Shown: one piece after another, positions 25,518 to 33,575 of the stretch
Position numbering within the stretch: the first letter of the stretch is position 1
How the letters are laid out: every line of letters starts with the position of its first letter
Notes under the pieces: model-generated
What the model saw: only the letters and a program-made list of their open reading frames with translations
Database searches by the model: none
Told to the model about the DNA's origin: nothing
NCBI RefSeq assembly: GCF_014642275.1
Contig: NZ_BMIM01000001.1
Coordinates: 434,001-498,000, forward strand
Reading direction: 5' to 3'
DNA: 64,000 nt
Source of the DNA: Flavobacterium lutivivi
Lineage (GTDB): Bacteria > Bacteroidota > Bacteroidia > Flavobacteriales > Flavobacteriaceae
Position numbers and translations under genes: made by a program

Positions 25518-25883
25518 TTAAATATCATCGAAATCTATGTCAGTAAAACTACCTTTACCTTCTTCTTTTTCTGTTTGATATTCTTTCTTAAAATCTTTTT
25601 GATGTCTTTCAGAAATTACCTCTTCACCTTTGCTAGACAATACATATTCTGTCATTTCGTCAAGAATTTCTCTGAAAGCGGCAAAATCTTCTTTGTACAA
25701 ATAGATTTTGTGTTTTTTGTAATGAAATGAACCATCTTCTTCAGTAAACTTTTTACTTTCAGTGATAGTAATGTAGTAATCATCAGCTTTTGTAGCTCTT
25801 ACATCAAAGAAATATGTTCTTCTTCCAGCTCTTAAAACTTTAGAAAAAATTTCATCTTTTTCTAACATATCATTTTCTCTCAT
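25518..25883 (-). CDS. DUF3276 (PUR-alpha-like) nucleic-acid-binding protein
   Basis: The 121-residue protein matches the bacterial PUR family DUF3276: KVLRAGRRTYFFDVRATKADDYYITITESKK is the PUR repeat core, followed by an amphipathic helix DFAAFREILDEMTEYV and an acidic tail. Bacteroidota PUR proteins fold like eukaryotic Pur-alpha and bind single-stranded nucleic acid. Physiological targets are unknown. It is monocistronic, with a terminator downstream. Confidence 0.9.
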   Translation of the reverse strand: MRENDMLEKDEIFSKVLRAGRRTYFFDVRATKADDYYITITESKKFTEEDGSFHYKKHKIYLYKEDFAAFREILDEMTEYVLSSKGEEVISERHQKDFKKEYQTEKEEGKGSFTDIDFDDI

Positions 25884-25950
25884 ATTTTTTCAGCAATTAA
25901 TAGTGTTTGTGTTTTTCAAAAATGATAATTTTTTTGATACAATGCAACAA

Positions 25951-27714
25951 TTAATTTAATTCTTTTTCAGAAAGTTGTTTTAAATATAATTCTGAATAAT
26001 ATCCATCTTCATTTATCAATTGATTATGAGAACCTTCTTGAATTATTCTTCCTTCATCAAGTACAATAATTTTATCAGCATTCTTAGCCGAAGAAACTCT
26101 ATGACTTACAATAATGGTGGTTGTGTTTTTGCTAATTTCGGTCAAATTATTTAAAATCTGCTCTTCAGTTTCTGTATCCACAGCAGAAAGACAATCATCA
26201 AAAAGAAGAATATTAGGTTTTTTTATTATCGCTCGAGCTATTGAAACTCTTTGTTTTTGACCACCAGAAAGTGTTATTCCTCTTTCGCCAAGAATTGTTT
26301 CATACTGATTGGAAAAAGCAATGATATTATCATGTACAACCGCATTTTTTGCAGCATTAATTACTTCTTCGTCTGTTGCATTTTCTTTACCAAATTTGAT
26401 ATTATTTTTTATAGTGTCCGAAAAAAGAAAAGCATCTTGTGGAACAATCCCTATACTTCCTCTTAGATTGTAAAGATTGAGTTCTTTTATGTTTTTATTG
26501 TCCAAAAGAATATCTCCCGAAGTTGTATCATATAGTCTGGAAATCAATGATAGAATTGTCGATTTTCCAGAACCTGTTTTCCCTAAAATTGCCAAAGTTT
26601 TTCCATTATCAACCTTAAATGATACATTTTTTAATGCTTCAATATTTGTGTCATCATAGGTGAAACTAACGTTTTTGAATTCAATTGCACCATCAATAGG
26701 CGTTTGTTTTTCTTCATGATTAATGATTTCAGGTTTGGTTTTCAAAAACTCATTGATTCTTTTCTGTGAAGCTTCAGCTTCTTGAACTAATGATGAAACC
26801 CAACCTATTGAAGCAACTGGCCAAGTTAGCATATTTACATATAATATAAATTCGGCAATTACACCTATGCTTTCCATTCCAGGTTCATGATTGATGTACA
26901 TCATTCCTCCAAAATAGATTACAATCAAGTTGCTAACACCTATCAATGCAATCATCAATGGTCCAAACAAAGCTTGAACTTTTGCCAAATTCATACTTTT
27001 TGTTTTGCTTTCCTCTGCAAGTTCTTCAAGTTTTTCTTGGTATTGATTCTCTAAACTATATGCTTTTACAACTCTAATTCCAGAAAAAATTTCCTGAGTG
27101 AAACTAAATATTTTTGATAAATATTGCTGAAATGTTGTACTTCTTTTGTTAATTTCTTTACTCAAGCGAAAAATAATATAGGACAAAATGGGCAATGGGA
27201 GTAGAGTATAGAGCGTAAGTCTCGGTGAAACATTGTACATGTAGATTATTACTACCACAAAGCGTATTAGTGTATTAATAGTGTACATAACAGCTGGACC
27301 AACATACATTCTCACTTTGGCAACATCTTCACTAATTCGGTTCATTAAGTCGCCTGTTCTATTTCTTTTGTAGAAATTTTGATCAAGCACTTCATAGTGT
27401 TTAAAAACTTCATTTTTTAAATCAAATTCTACATGCCTTGACATAACAATTAGTGTTTGCCTCATTAAAAATGTAAGTATTCCAGCAATTAGTGTGGTTC
27501 CAATGATTAAAAGAATATTATTTAGCAATTCATCTTTAATCAATGCATGATTAGAGTTATTGCTATGGAAAGACTCAATGGCTTTAAATGATTTGCTAAT
27601 TAGCTTTGGAGTAAATAAAGAAAATATCTGCGCAACAATAGTAATAATAATCCCAAGAAGGAAACTGTATTTATATTTAATAAAATATTTATTCAGATAT
27701 TGAAGCTCTTTCAT
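25951..27714 (-). CDS. ABC transporter, fused permease and ATPase (exporter type)
   Basis: This 587-residue half-transporter has six membrane helices in residues 15-315 (type I exporter fold) and an ATPase domain from about 340: Walker A GKTGSGKST, Q-loop IGIVPQDAFLFSD, signature LSGGQKQR, Walker B ILLFDDCLSAVD and the H-loop VSHRVSS. It resembles lipid- or multidrug-type exporters of the MsbA/LmrA class, and it probably functions as a homodimer since no partner gene is adjacent. The substrate is unknown. Confidence 0.93.
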   Translation of the reverse strand: MKELQYLNKYFIKYKYSFLLGIIITIVAQIFSLFTPKLISKSFKAIESFHSNNSNHALIKDELLNNILLIIGTTLIAGILTFLMRQTLIVMSRHVEFDLKNEVFKHYEVLDQNFYKRNRTGDLMNRISEDVAKVRMYVGPAVMYTINTLIRFVVVIIYMYNVSPRLTLYTLLPLPILSYIIFRLSKEINKRSTTFQQYLSKIFSFTQEIFSGIRVVKAYSLENQYQEKLEELAEESKTKSMNLAKVQALFGPLMIALIGVSNLIVIYFGGMMYINHEPGMESIGVIAEFILYVNMLTWPVASIGWVSSLVQEAEASQKRINEFLKTKPEIINHEEKQTPIDGAIEFKNVSFTYDDTNIEALKNVSFKVDNGKTLAILGKTGSGKSTILSLISRLYDTTSGDILLDNKNIKELNLYNLRGSIGIVPQDAFLFSDTIKNNIKFGKENATDEEVINAAKNAVVHDNIIAFSNQYETILGERGITLSGGQKQRVSIARAIIKKPNILLFDDCLSAVDTETEEQILNNLTEISKNTTTIIVSHRVSSAKNADKIIVLDEGRIIQEGSHNQLINEDGYYSELYLKQLSEKELN

Positions 27715-27859
27715 TATTATTATAAAAAATTAAAATAAAAATTAATTAAAGTGTTAAAAAACAACTTAAAATGTAATTATTGTTTTGATAAAATAAAATG
27801 ATTTTATTAACAATTTGCTAATTATTTTGAAAGTTAATGCATATTATTGAATAAAACAT

Positions 27860-27867
27860 TAATTTTG
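27860..27867 (+). promoter_or_regulatory. -7 box for the amino acid dehydrogenase gene
   Basis: TAATTTTG 46 bp upstream of the ATG at 27914 matches TAnnTTTG. Confidence 0.45.
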
Positions 27868-27913
27868 CACCTAGTTTTTGTAAAAAACAAAAATACCAAT
27901 TAATTTTTATACT

Positions 27914-29020
27914 ATGACTACAGAAATCACAACTCCAACAGAGTTAAAAAAAATGGATCCTGTCTTTGGTCAACTATCATTTGATAATCACGAACAAATC
28001 GTTTTTTGTCACGACAAAGATACAGGTTTAAAGGCAATAATTGGTATACATAATACGGTTATGGGACCAGCGCTTGGAGGAACTAGAATGTGGAAATATG
28101 CTAACGAATGGGAAGCATTGAATGATGTATTGCGTTTATCTCGTGGAATGACTTATAAATCAGCAATAACAGGATTGAACCTTGGTGGAGGAAAAGCGGT
28201 AATAATCGGTGACTCTAAGCATGATAAAACTCCTGAAATGATTACTAAATTCGGTCAATTTGTAAATTCATTGAGCGGAAAGTATATCACTGCAGAAGAC
28301 GTTGGAACAACAACTGCTGATATGGATAGAATTCACAAAGAAACTAAGTTTGTTACCGGAATATCAGAAGAACTTGGTGGTTCAGGAAATCCATCGCCAG
28401 TTACAGCCTATGGAGTTTACATGGGAATGAAAGCTGCAGCAAAATATAAATTTGGTTCTGATAATCTTGAAGGAAAAAGAATTTTAGTGCAAGGAAACGG
28501 ACATGTTGGTGAAACACTAATTAGCTATATCCGTAAAGAAGGAGCAGAAGTTTTTGTTTCAGATATTCATCAGGAAAAAATGGATGCAATGGTTGAAAAA
28601 TATGGTGCCAAAATTTACACTGGTGACGATATTTATTCAGCAGATGTTGATATTTATTCTCCTTGTGCTCTTGGAGCAACTATAAATGATGATACAGTTT
28701 ATAAAATTCAAGCAAAAGTAATTGCTGGTGCTGCCAATAACCAATTAGCAGTAGAAAGCATTCACGGAAAAGTGCTAAGAGAAAGAGGAATTGTTTATGC
28801 TCCAGATTTCCTTATCAATGCTGGTGGTATCATCAACGTATATGGTGAAATTGTAAAATATGAAAAAGGAGAAGCAATGCGTAGAACTGAAAATATCTAT
28901 AATACTACCTTAGAAATTTTTAGCTATGCTGAGCAAAACAATATGACAACACAACAAGCTGCTATGCAGATTGCTGAAAATCGTATTGAACAAAGAAAAA
29001 AAGAAAACGCTAACAGATAA
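27914..29020 (+). CDS. Glu/Leu/Phe/Val dehydrogenase, probably leucine dehydrogenase
   Basis: The 368-residue protein fits the short leucine/valine dehydrogenase subfamily. The substrate domain has MGPALGGTRMWKY, and SAITGLNLGGGKAVIIGD carries the catalytic Lys; the NAD domain includes RILVQGNGHVGETLISYI (GxGxVG) and CALGATINDDTV, VIAGAANNQLA. It reversibly deaminates branched-chain amino acids to 2-oxo acids. A fused branched-chain-type E1 dehydrogenase in the same window could use the products, by inference. Confidence 0.92.
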   Translation: MTTEITTPTELKKMDPVFGQLSFDNHEQIVFCHDKDTGLKAIIGIHNTVMGPALGGTRMWKYANEWEALNDVLRLSRGMTYKSAITGLNLGGGKAVIIGDSKHDKTPEMITKFGQFVNSLSGKYITAEDVGTTTADMDRIHKETKFVTGISEELGGSGNPSPVTAYGVYMGMKAAAKYKFGSDNLEGKRILVQGNGHVGETLISYIRKEGAEVFVSDIHQEKMDAMVEKYGAKIYTGDDIYSADVDIYSPCALGATINDDTVYKIQAKVIAGAANNQLAVESIHGKVLRERGIVYAPDFLINAGGIINVYGEIVKYEKGEAMRRTENIYNTTLEIFSYAEQNNMTTQQAAMQIAENRIEQRKKENANR

Positions 29021-29050
29021 TACTGTTGTCTAAAATATTTCTATTTTTGC

Positions 29051-29075
29051 AAAGCGAAAGATATTCTTTCGCTTT
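29051..29075 (+). terminator. Terminator-like hairpin between the dehydrogenase gene and nusB
   Basis: A perfect 11-bp stem AAAGCGAAAGA / TCTTTCGCTTT with a three-base loop, followed by GTTAATTTT. A TATTTTTG box immediately precedes it at 29042-29049, so the hairpin may also be the 5' end of the nusB transcript. Confidence 0.7.
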
Positions 29076-29099
29076 GTTAATTTTATAAAGTTCTTACAG

Positions 29100-30038
29100 G
29101 TGTTAAACAGAAGACATATTCGAATTAAAGTGATGCAATCCATATATGCGATGCATCAAAAAAATTCAGACGATATCGAGAAAGAGGAAAAATTCTTGAT
29201 GCACAGCATCGACTCTATCTTTGATTTATATTTAACAATTCTTTCTGCTTTGGTTGAAATTCAAAAGAAGGAAATTGAATTTCTTGACGCTTCCAGCAAA
29301 AAACATTTGGCAACACCTCAAGAAAAAAATCCAAACAAAAAATTTATCCAAAATGCTGTTTTGAACACTATTGCTAATTCAACTTCTTTGAATCAAGCAT
29401 TAGAAAAAAGAAAAATAAACAATTGGATTAATGACGATAGCTACATTCTAATATTGCTTGCTAGCATCAAGAACAGTGAAATATATGAACGATATATGCT
29501 TGATAAAAAATCATCTTTTGATGATGATAAAAAGTTCATATTAGATATATTCGAAAAAGTATTGGCGCCAAACGAAAAGCTGTACGAATATCTAGAAGAC
29601 CATAAATTGACTTGGATTGACGATATTCCAGTTGTAAATACTCAAATCTTGAAGGATTTAAAAAACCTTTCGAAAGATAGCTCATTTGAAATTTGCAAAC
29701 TCTACAAAGACATCGAAGACAAAGAGTTTGTTAGTCTATTGTTTAGAAAAACAGTATTAAACGAAGTAGAATTGGCTAAAGAATACATCGATAAAACTCC
29801 AAACTGGGATGCTGATCGTATTGCCGAAATGGATACAATTATTCTGAAAATGGCAATTTGCGAATTGTTGAAATTTCCATCAATTCCTGTAAAAGTAACT
29901 ATAAACGAATATCTAGAATTGGCAAAAGAATATTCAACCCCAAAAAGTAGTATTTTTATCAACGGAATTTTGGACAATCTAGTGAAAGAATTCAATACAG
30001 AAAATAAAATCAAAAAAACAGGAAGAGGTTTATTATAA
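29100..30038 (+). CDS. nusB: Transcription antitermination factor NusB
   Basis: The start codon is GTG at 29100, giving V/M-LNRRHIRIKVMQSIYAMHQ, the usual Bacteroidota NusB start. At 312 residues the protein is long for NusB, as is normal in this phylum: an N-terminal extension of about 170 residues precedes the classic NusB fold (about 190-300, TPNWDADRIAEMDTIILKMAICELLKFPSIPVKVTINEYLELAK). NusB with NusE supports rRNA antitermination. Downstream genes encode a DUF1573 lipoprotein and YajC on the same strand. Confidence 0.95.
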   Translation: MLNRRHIRIKVMQSIYAMHQKNSDDIEKEEKFLMHSIDSIFDLYLTILSALVEIQKKEIEFLDASSKKHLATPQEKNPNKKFIQNAVLNTIANSTSLNQALEKRKINNWINDDSYILILLASIKNSEIYERYMLDKKSSFDDDKKFILDIFEKVLAPNEKLYEYLEDHKLTWIDDIPVVNTQILKDLKNLSKDSSFEICKLYKDIEDKEFVSLLFRKTVLNEVELAKEYIDKTPNWDADRIAEMDTIILKMAICELLKFPSIPVKVTINEYLELAKEYSTPKSSIFINGILDNLVKEFNTENKIKKTGRGLL

Positions 30039-30104
30039 TTATGAAATGCCATGAAATGAGAACCTTTTATAGGCATTACATCTTCTTTTAAATTAAAATA
30101 TTTT

Positions 30105-30626
30105 ATGCAGATGAAAAGAATATCATTACTTATGCTTTCGGCTACCATGCTGATGGTGTCTTGCAAAAAAGACGATGCTTCATCAAAAATTGATAATGCA
30201 ACAGGCGAAATTGCTCCTGCAGATCCAAATGCTGTTAATCCAGAACCAAAATTAGCTGCACCAGAAGTAAATACTAATCCTGCTCCAAAACCTGTAGATG
30301 GCAAATATCCTCAAATGTCACTTTATGAAAAAGAGTTCAATTTTGGCGCTATTAATCAAGGTGATAAAGTAGAGCATACTTTTACTTTTAAGAATACTGG
30401 AGAAGCAGATTTGATAATTTCTGATGCAAGAGCTTCTTGTGGTTGTACTGTTCCAGAATATCCAAAAGATCCTATCAAACCTGGAGAAGAAGGAAAACTG
30501 AAAGTTACTTTCAATTCTGCTGGAAAAAGTGGTCATACTATGAAAACGGTAACAATTACTTGTAATACAGAAAAAGGAGTTGAACTAATCAATATTAAAT
30601 CATTTATAAAAGTACCAAAAAAATAA
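30105..30626 (+). CDS. DUF1573 domain lipoprotein
   Basis: The 173-residue protein begins with a lipoprotein signal (LMLSATMLMVSC, then KKDD) with two possible ATGs two codons apart at 30105 and 30111. After a Pro/Ala-rich linker, residues about 70-173 form an Ig-like DUF1573 domain: EKEFNFGAINQGDKVEHTFTF, GEADLIISDARASCGCTVPEYPKDPIKPGE. The conserved ASCGCT motif is characteristic. The family's role is unknown; it lies between nusB and yajC, as in many flavobacteria. Confidence 0.9.
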   Translation: MQMKRISLLMLSATMLMVSCKKDDASSKIDNATGEIAPADPNAVNPEPKLAAPEVNTNPAPKPVDGKYPQMSLYEKEFNFGAINQGDKVEHTFTFKNTGEADLIISDARASCGCTVPEYPKDPIKPGEEGKLKVTFNSAGKSGHTMKTVTITCNTEKGVELINIKSFIKVPKK

Positions 30627-30637
30627 TCTGAATATAT

Positions 30638-30913
30638 ATGGGACAATTAAATCAAATATTACCTTTCGTTTTGATGTTTGTGATAATCTATTTCTTTATG
30701 ATTAGACCACAACAAAAAAAAATGAAACAAGAAAAAGAGTTTGAAAACGGCTTAAAAGTGGGTGATAAAATTATTACCAAAAGTGGTTTTCATGGTAAAA
30801 TAGTTGAGCTTGCAGAAGGAACAGCTATTATAGAAACTATGGCAGGAAAACTAAAAATTGAACGCTCTGCTATTTCATTGGAAATGACCGCAGCACTTAA
30901 TAAAAAGGCTTAA
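30638..30913 (+). CDS. yajC: Preprotein translocase subunit YajC
   Basis: The 91-residue protein has one N-terminal membrane helix (about 6-24, LPFVLMFVIIYFFMIRPQQKK) with the invariant RPQQK, and a small beta domain GLKVGDKIITKSGFHGKIVEL. It is an accessory of SecDF-YajC-YidC in the inner membrane. It begins 11 bp after the DUF1573 gene and is followed by a strong terminator. Confidence 0.97.
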   Translation: MGQLNQILPFVLMFVIIYFFMIRPQQKKMKQEKEFENGLKVGDKIITKSGFHGKIVELAEGTAIIETMAGKLKIERSAISLEMTAALNKKA

Positions 30914-30914
30914 T

Positions 30915-30945
30915 AAAAAATCCCAATCATTGATTGGGATTTTTT
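30915..30945. terminator. Bidirectional terminator after yajC
   Basis: A 15-bp perfect stem AAAAAATCCCAATCA / TGATTGGGATTTTTT between convergent genes; its end overlaps the YdeI-like stop codon region by two bases. Confidence 0.9.
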
Positions 30946-31522
30946 ATTTTCTGTATTTGTCATTCAACCCAATGTTTTCTAAAATCATTGGTTTTATTTT
31001 TTCAAAACGTGTTTCTTTTGTCTTTTCCTGCTTGGCAGTTGCCATGTATTCCCAAAACTCTTTTTGTTTATAAGGAGAAAATTTTTCAAAAGCATTTTTC
31101 AAATCCTTATCACAATTTAGTTTATTGTCAAAATAGTCACACTTCATAGCTTCTTTCTTTTCAGGTTTTATAGACAAACCTGCCTTTTCGTTTTCGATAG
31201 CTTCAGTTATGTAGTGTAAAATGAGTTTTTCGTTTATTTCGTCTTTTGATGTAAATCTCCATTGGCGCAAGCCTTTAGTCACACCTTCATTGGCATTTAC
31301 TAGGACTTTTGCTTCATCTTTTAGGAAAACTCCATTCCAAAACCAAATAGTGAAAAAGTTTTTAAAACCACCAATACCCAAAACATTTTTGTTGTTGATG
31401 GTATATACTTCGCCACCCCATTTTTTGGTTTCAGTGAGTTCAGTTTTTTGGATGATTTCTCGTAATAGTCCAAGTTCTTCTTCCCACAAATGATTGCTTT
31501 GCCAAGGATTATTATCAGCCAT
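30944..31522 (-). CDS. YdeI/OmpD-associated (DUF1801-type) protein
   Basis: The 192-residue protein has an N-terminal DUF1801 domain (about 1-115: WEEELGLLREIIQKTELTETKKWGGEVYTIN, GFKNFFTIWFWNG) and a C-terminal YdeI-type helical tail (about 130-190: LKNAFEKFSPYKQKEFWEYMATAKQEKTKETR). E. coli YdeI has been linked to bacteriocin and peptide tolerance, but the biochemical role is unknown. It precedes pepT-like DNA reading in the same direction with a 6-bp gap, downstream of pepT. Confidence 0.85.
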   Translation of the reverse strand: MADNNPWQSNHLWEEELGLLREIIQKTELTETKKWGGEVYTINNKNVLGIGGFKNFFTIWFWNGVFLKDEAKVLVNANEGVTKGLRQWRFTSKDEINEKLILHYITEAIENEKAGLSIKPEKKEAMKCDYFDNKLNCDKDLKNAFEKFSPYKQKEFWEYMATAKQEKTKETRFEKIKPMILENIGLNDKYRK

Positions 31523-31528
31523 TTACAA

Positions 31529-32788
31529 TTATTTTTTCTTTTTTGAAAAATCGGTAGTAGCAGTTAGTTCAGCAATTTTAATAATTACATCTACAGCTTT
31601 CTTCATGCTCTCCACAGGAACGTATTCATATTTTCCATGAAAGTTGTGTCCGCCAGCAAAAATATTCGGACAAGGTAAACCCATGTATGATAAACGGCAA
31701 CCATCAGTTCCGCCACGAATAGGTTTTATCAATGGTTTTATACCTAATGATTTCATTGCTTTTTCGGCCAAATCTACAATAAACATAACTGGTTCAACCT
31801 TTTCTTTCATGTTGTAGTATTGGTCTTTTATTTCAGTTATAACAATATCTTCACCAAATTGTTTTGCATATTTTTTGTTGAATTTTTTTGTAATGTTTTC
31901 AACCATTTTTTTACGCTCTTTGAATTTTTTCATGTCATGGTCACGAATGATTAGTTCTAGCTTGGTTTCTTCAATGCTTCCCGACAATTGCGTTACATGG
32001 AAAAATCCTTCATAACCTTTGGTTTCTTGTGGGATTTCATTTTTTGGTAATTCATTGATAAAATCATTGGCCAGCAACATTGAATTGATCATTTTTCCTT
32101 TTGCATAACCTGGATGAACGCTTTTTCCTTTGAATGTAATTTTTACACCAGCAGCATTAAAATTTTCATATTCCAATTCGCCTATTTGACTTCCATCCAT
32201 GGTGTAAGCCCAATCGGCACCAAATTTTTTCACATCAAATAAATCTGCGCCACGACCTATTTCTTCATCTGGAGTAAAGCAAACTCTTATTTTACCATGT
32301 TTAACCTCTGGATTATTGATAAGATATTCCATAGCTGTTACAATTTCGGTAATTCCTGCTTTGTCATCAGCACCAAGAAGTGTCAGGCCATTTGTTGTAA
32401 TTAGCGTTTGTCCTTTATAAAGTAATAAATCTTTGAAATAATTTGGCGAAAGAACAATGTTTTGTTCTTTATTGAGCACGATGTCTTTTCCGTCATAGTT
32501 CTCAACAATTTGTGGTGTAACGTTTGCACCTGTAAAATCGGGTGTAGTATCGAAATGCGCGACGAAACCAATGGTTGGCACTTGGTGTGAAACATTTGAA
32601 GGCAAAGTAGCCATTACATAGGAATGCTTGTCTATGGTAACATCATGCATGCCAATGGCTTTCAGCTCATCTACTAATTTATTGGCTAAATTCCATTGTT
32701 TTTCTGTGCTTGGAGTTGTTTCTGAATTTGGATCAGATTCTGTATCGATAGTAACGTAACTTATGAAACGATTGATTATATCTTGCAT
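31529..32788 (-). CDS. pepT: Peptidase T (tripeptide aminopeptidase)
   Basis: The 419-residue M20B metallopeptidase shows the metal ligands in order: [10 protein letters not shown] (His about 78), [12 protein letters not shown] with the bridging Asp, [12 protein letters not shown] with the catalytic Glu and a metal Glu, and the late [27 protein letters not shown] with the final His. The length is that of PepT. It removes N-terminal residues from tripeptides in the cytoplasm. A TATATTTG -7 box lies at 32813-32820. Confidence 0.96.
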   Translation of the reverse strand: MQDIINRFISYVTIDTESDPNSETTPSTEKQWNLANKLVDELKAIGMHDVTIDKHSYVMATLPSNVSHQVPTIGFVAHFDTTPDFTGANVTPQIVENYDGKDIVLNKEQNIVLSPNYFKDLLLYKGQTLITTNGLTLLGADDKAGITEIVTAMEYLINNPEVKHGKIRVCFTPDEEIGRGADLFDVKKFGADWAYTMDGSQIGELEYENFNAAGVKITFKGKSVHPGYAKGKMINSMLLANDFINELPKNEIPQETKGYEGFFHVTQLSGSIEETKLELIIRDHDMKKFKERKKMVENITKKFNKKYAKQFGEDIVITEIKDQYYNMKEKVEPVMFIVDLAEKAMKSLGIKPLIKPIRGGTDGCRLSYMGLPCPNIFAGGHNFHGKYEYVPVESMKKAVDVIIKIAELTATTDFSKKKK

Positions 32789-32812
32789 TTGATTATTTTT
32801 TTCAAATATACA

Positions 32813-32820
32813 AAAGATTG
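32813..32820 (-). promoter_or_regulatory. -7 box for pepT
   Basis: TATATTTG on the minus strand, 25 bp upstream of the pepT ATG; exact TAnnTTTG match. Confidence 0.45.
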
Positions 32821-32931
32821 ACTTTTCTAGTTTAAAGGGATTGAAATTTGAATTGACTGTATTTGTGAAATATTATTTATAGATTGGGTAGTATAAACCT
32901 ATTTTATTAATTCAAAAAATCAATTTTTTAA

Positions 32932-32955
32932 GCACGGATTACAAATCCACGCTAT
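32932..32955. repeat. Palindromic intergenic repeat, GCACGGATT type, degenerate copy
   Basis: GCACGGATT, a three-base loop, then AATCCACGCTATC. It differs from the perfect copy at 8263-8283 mainly by CA for GT in the right arm, and the following CTATC is shared. Confidence 0.65.
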
Positions 32956-33022
32956 CAAGTAGGCAGTATTTTTATTCCTTTATTTCAAATACTTTTGTAG
33001 TCTTTTTTTTATGTTTTTTATT

Positions 33023-33445
33023 TTACCATTTTATCTTAAGTATGGAAAAGAAATAGATAAAAACAATTAAAACATTAAATAAAAAATATATTTCTTTTGG
33101 TGGCTTTACTTCAAAATAGAAAATACAATTACACAAAATAAATGCAATAATTGGAAAATACTTTATATAAATAATTCGTAATTTACCAATAGGCTCAAAG
33201 CCATAATTTACTGTCAAGTTTTCATTAGTTTTTTTATACGTTCCTTTAAGAACATATAGAGCTGGTAAAAAATTAGAATTTGTAATAAGTTCAAAAGTCG
33301 AATTATCAAAATTTCCATAAAAGGATTTAGAATTATCATTAAAAATCGATAATATTCCCCAAGTAATTTTTAAACTTGGATTTCCAATTTTAGTATTGTC
33401 TTTTAATCTATTTCTAAATTCAGTTATATCTATTCTTGACTTCAT
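33023..33445 (-). CDS. Unknown membrane protein
   Basis: This 140-residue protein matches no family I recognise. Residues 1-85 are soluble and beta-rich (SLKITWGILSIFNDNSKSFYGNFDNSTFEL, ALYVLKGTYKK), resembling a small PH-like domain; residues about 92-108 and 115-136 are two membrane helices. Very AT-rich codons and the flanking repeat hint at an accessory gene. It is isolated, between pepT and the E1 dehydrogenase gene. Confidence 0.6.
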   Translation of the reverse strand: MKSRIDITEFRNRLKDNTKIGNPSLKITWGILSIFNDNSKSFYGNFDNSTFELITNSNFLPALYVLKGTYKKTNENLTVNYGFEPIGKLRIIYIKYFPIIAFILCNCIFYFEVKPPKEIYFLFNVLIVFIYFFSILKIKW

Positions 33446-33542
33446 CTAAGATTTTTTCGTTTTCTGATATAATGTTGCTAACAATGTGAAACCATTGACA
33501 TTGTTCATCGTTGATCTTCTTTGTCACTAAAATAAAGAAAAA

Positions 33543-33571
33543 AATCCCTAATCTTTTTAGGATTAGGGATT
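33543..33571 (-). terminator. Terminator after the fused E1 dehydrogenase gene
   Basis: The stem AATCCCTAATC / GATTAGGGATT with a seven-base loop lies directly past the stop at 33576; an A-run on the plus strand gives a U-tract on the minus strand. Confidence 0.85.
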
Positions 33572-33575
33572 GATA

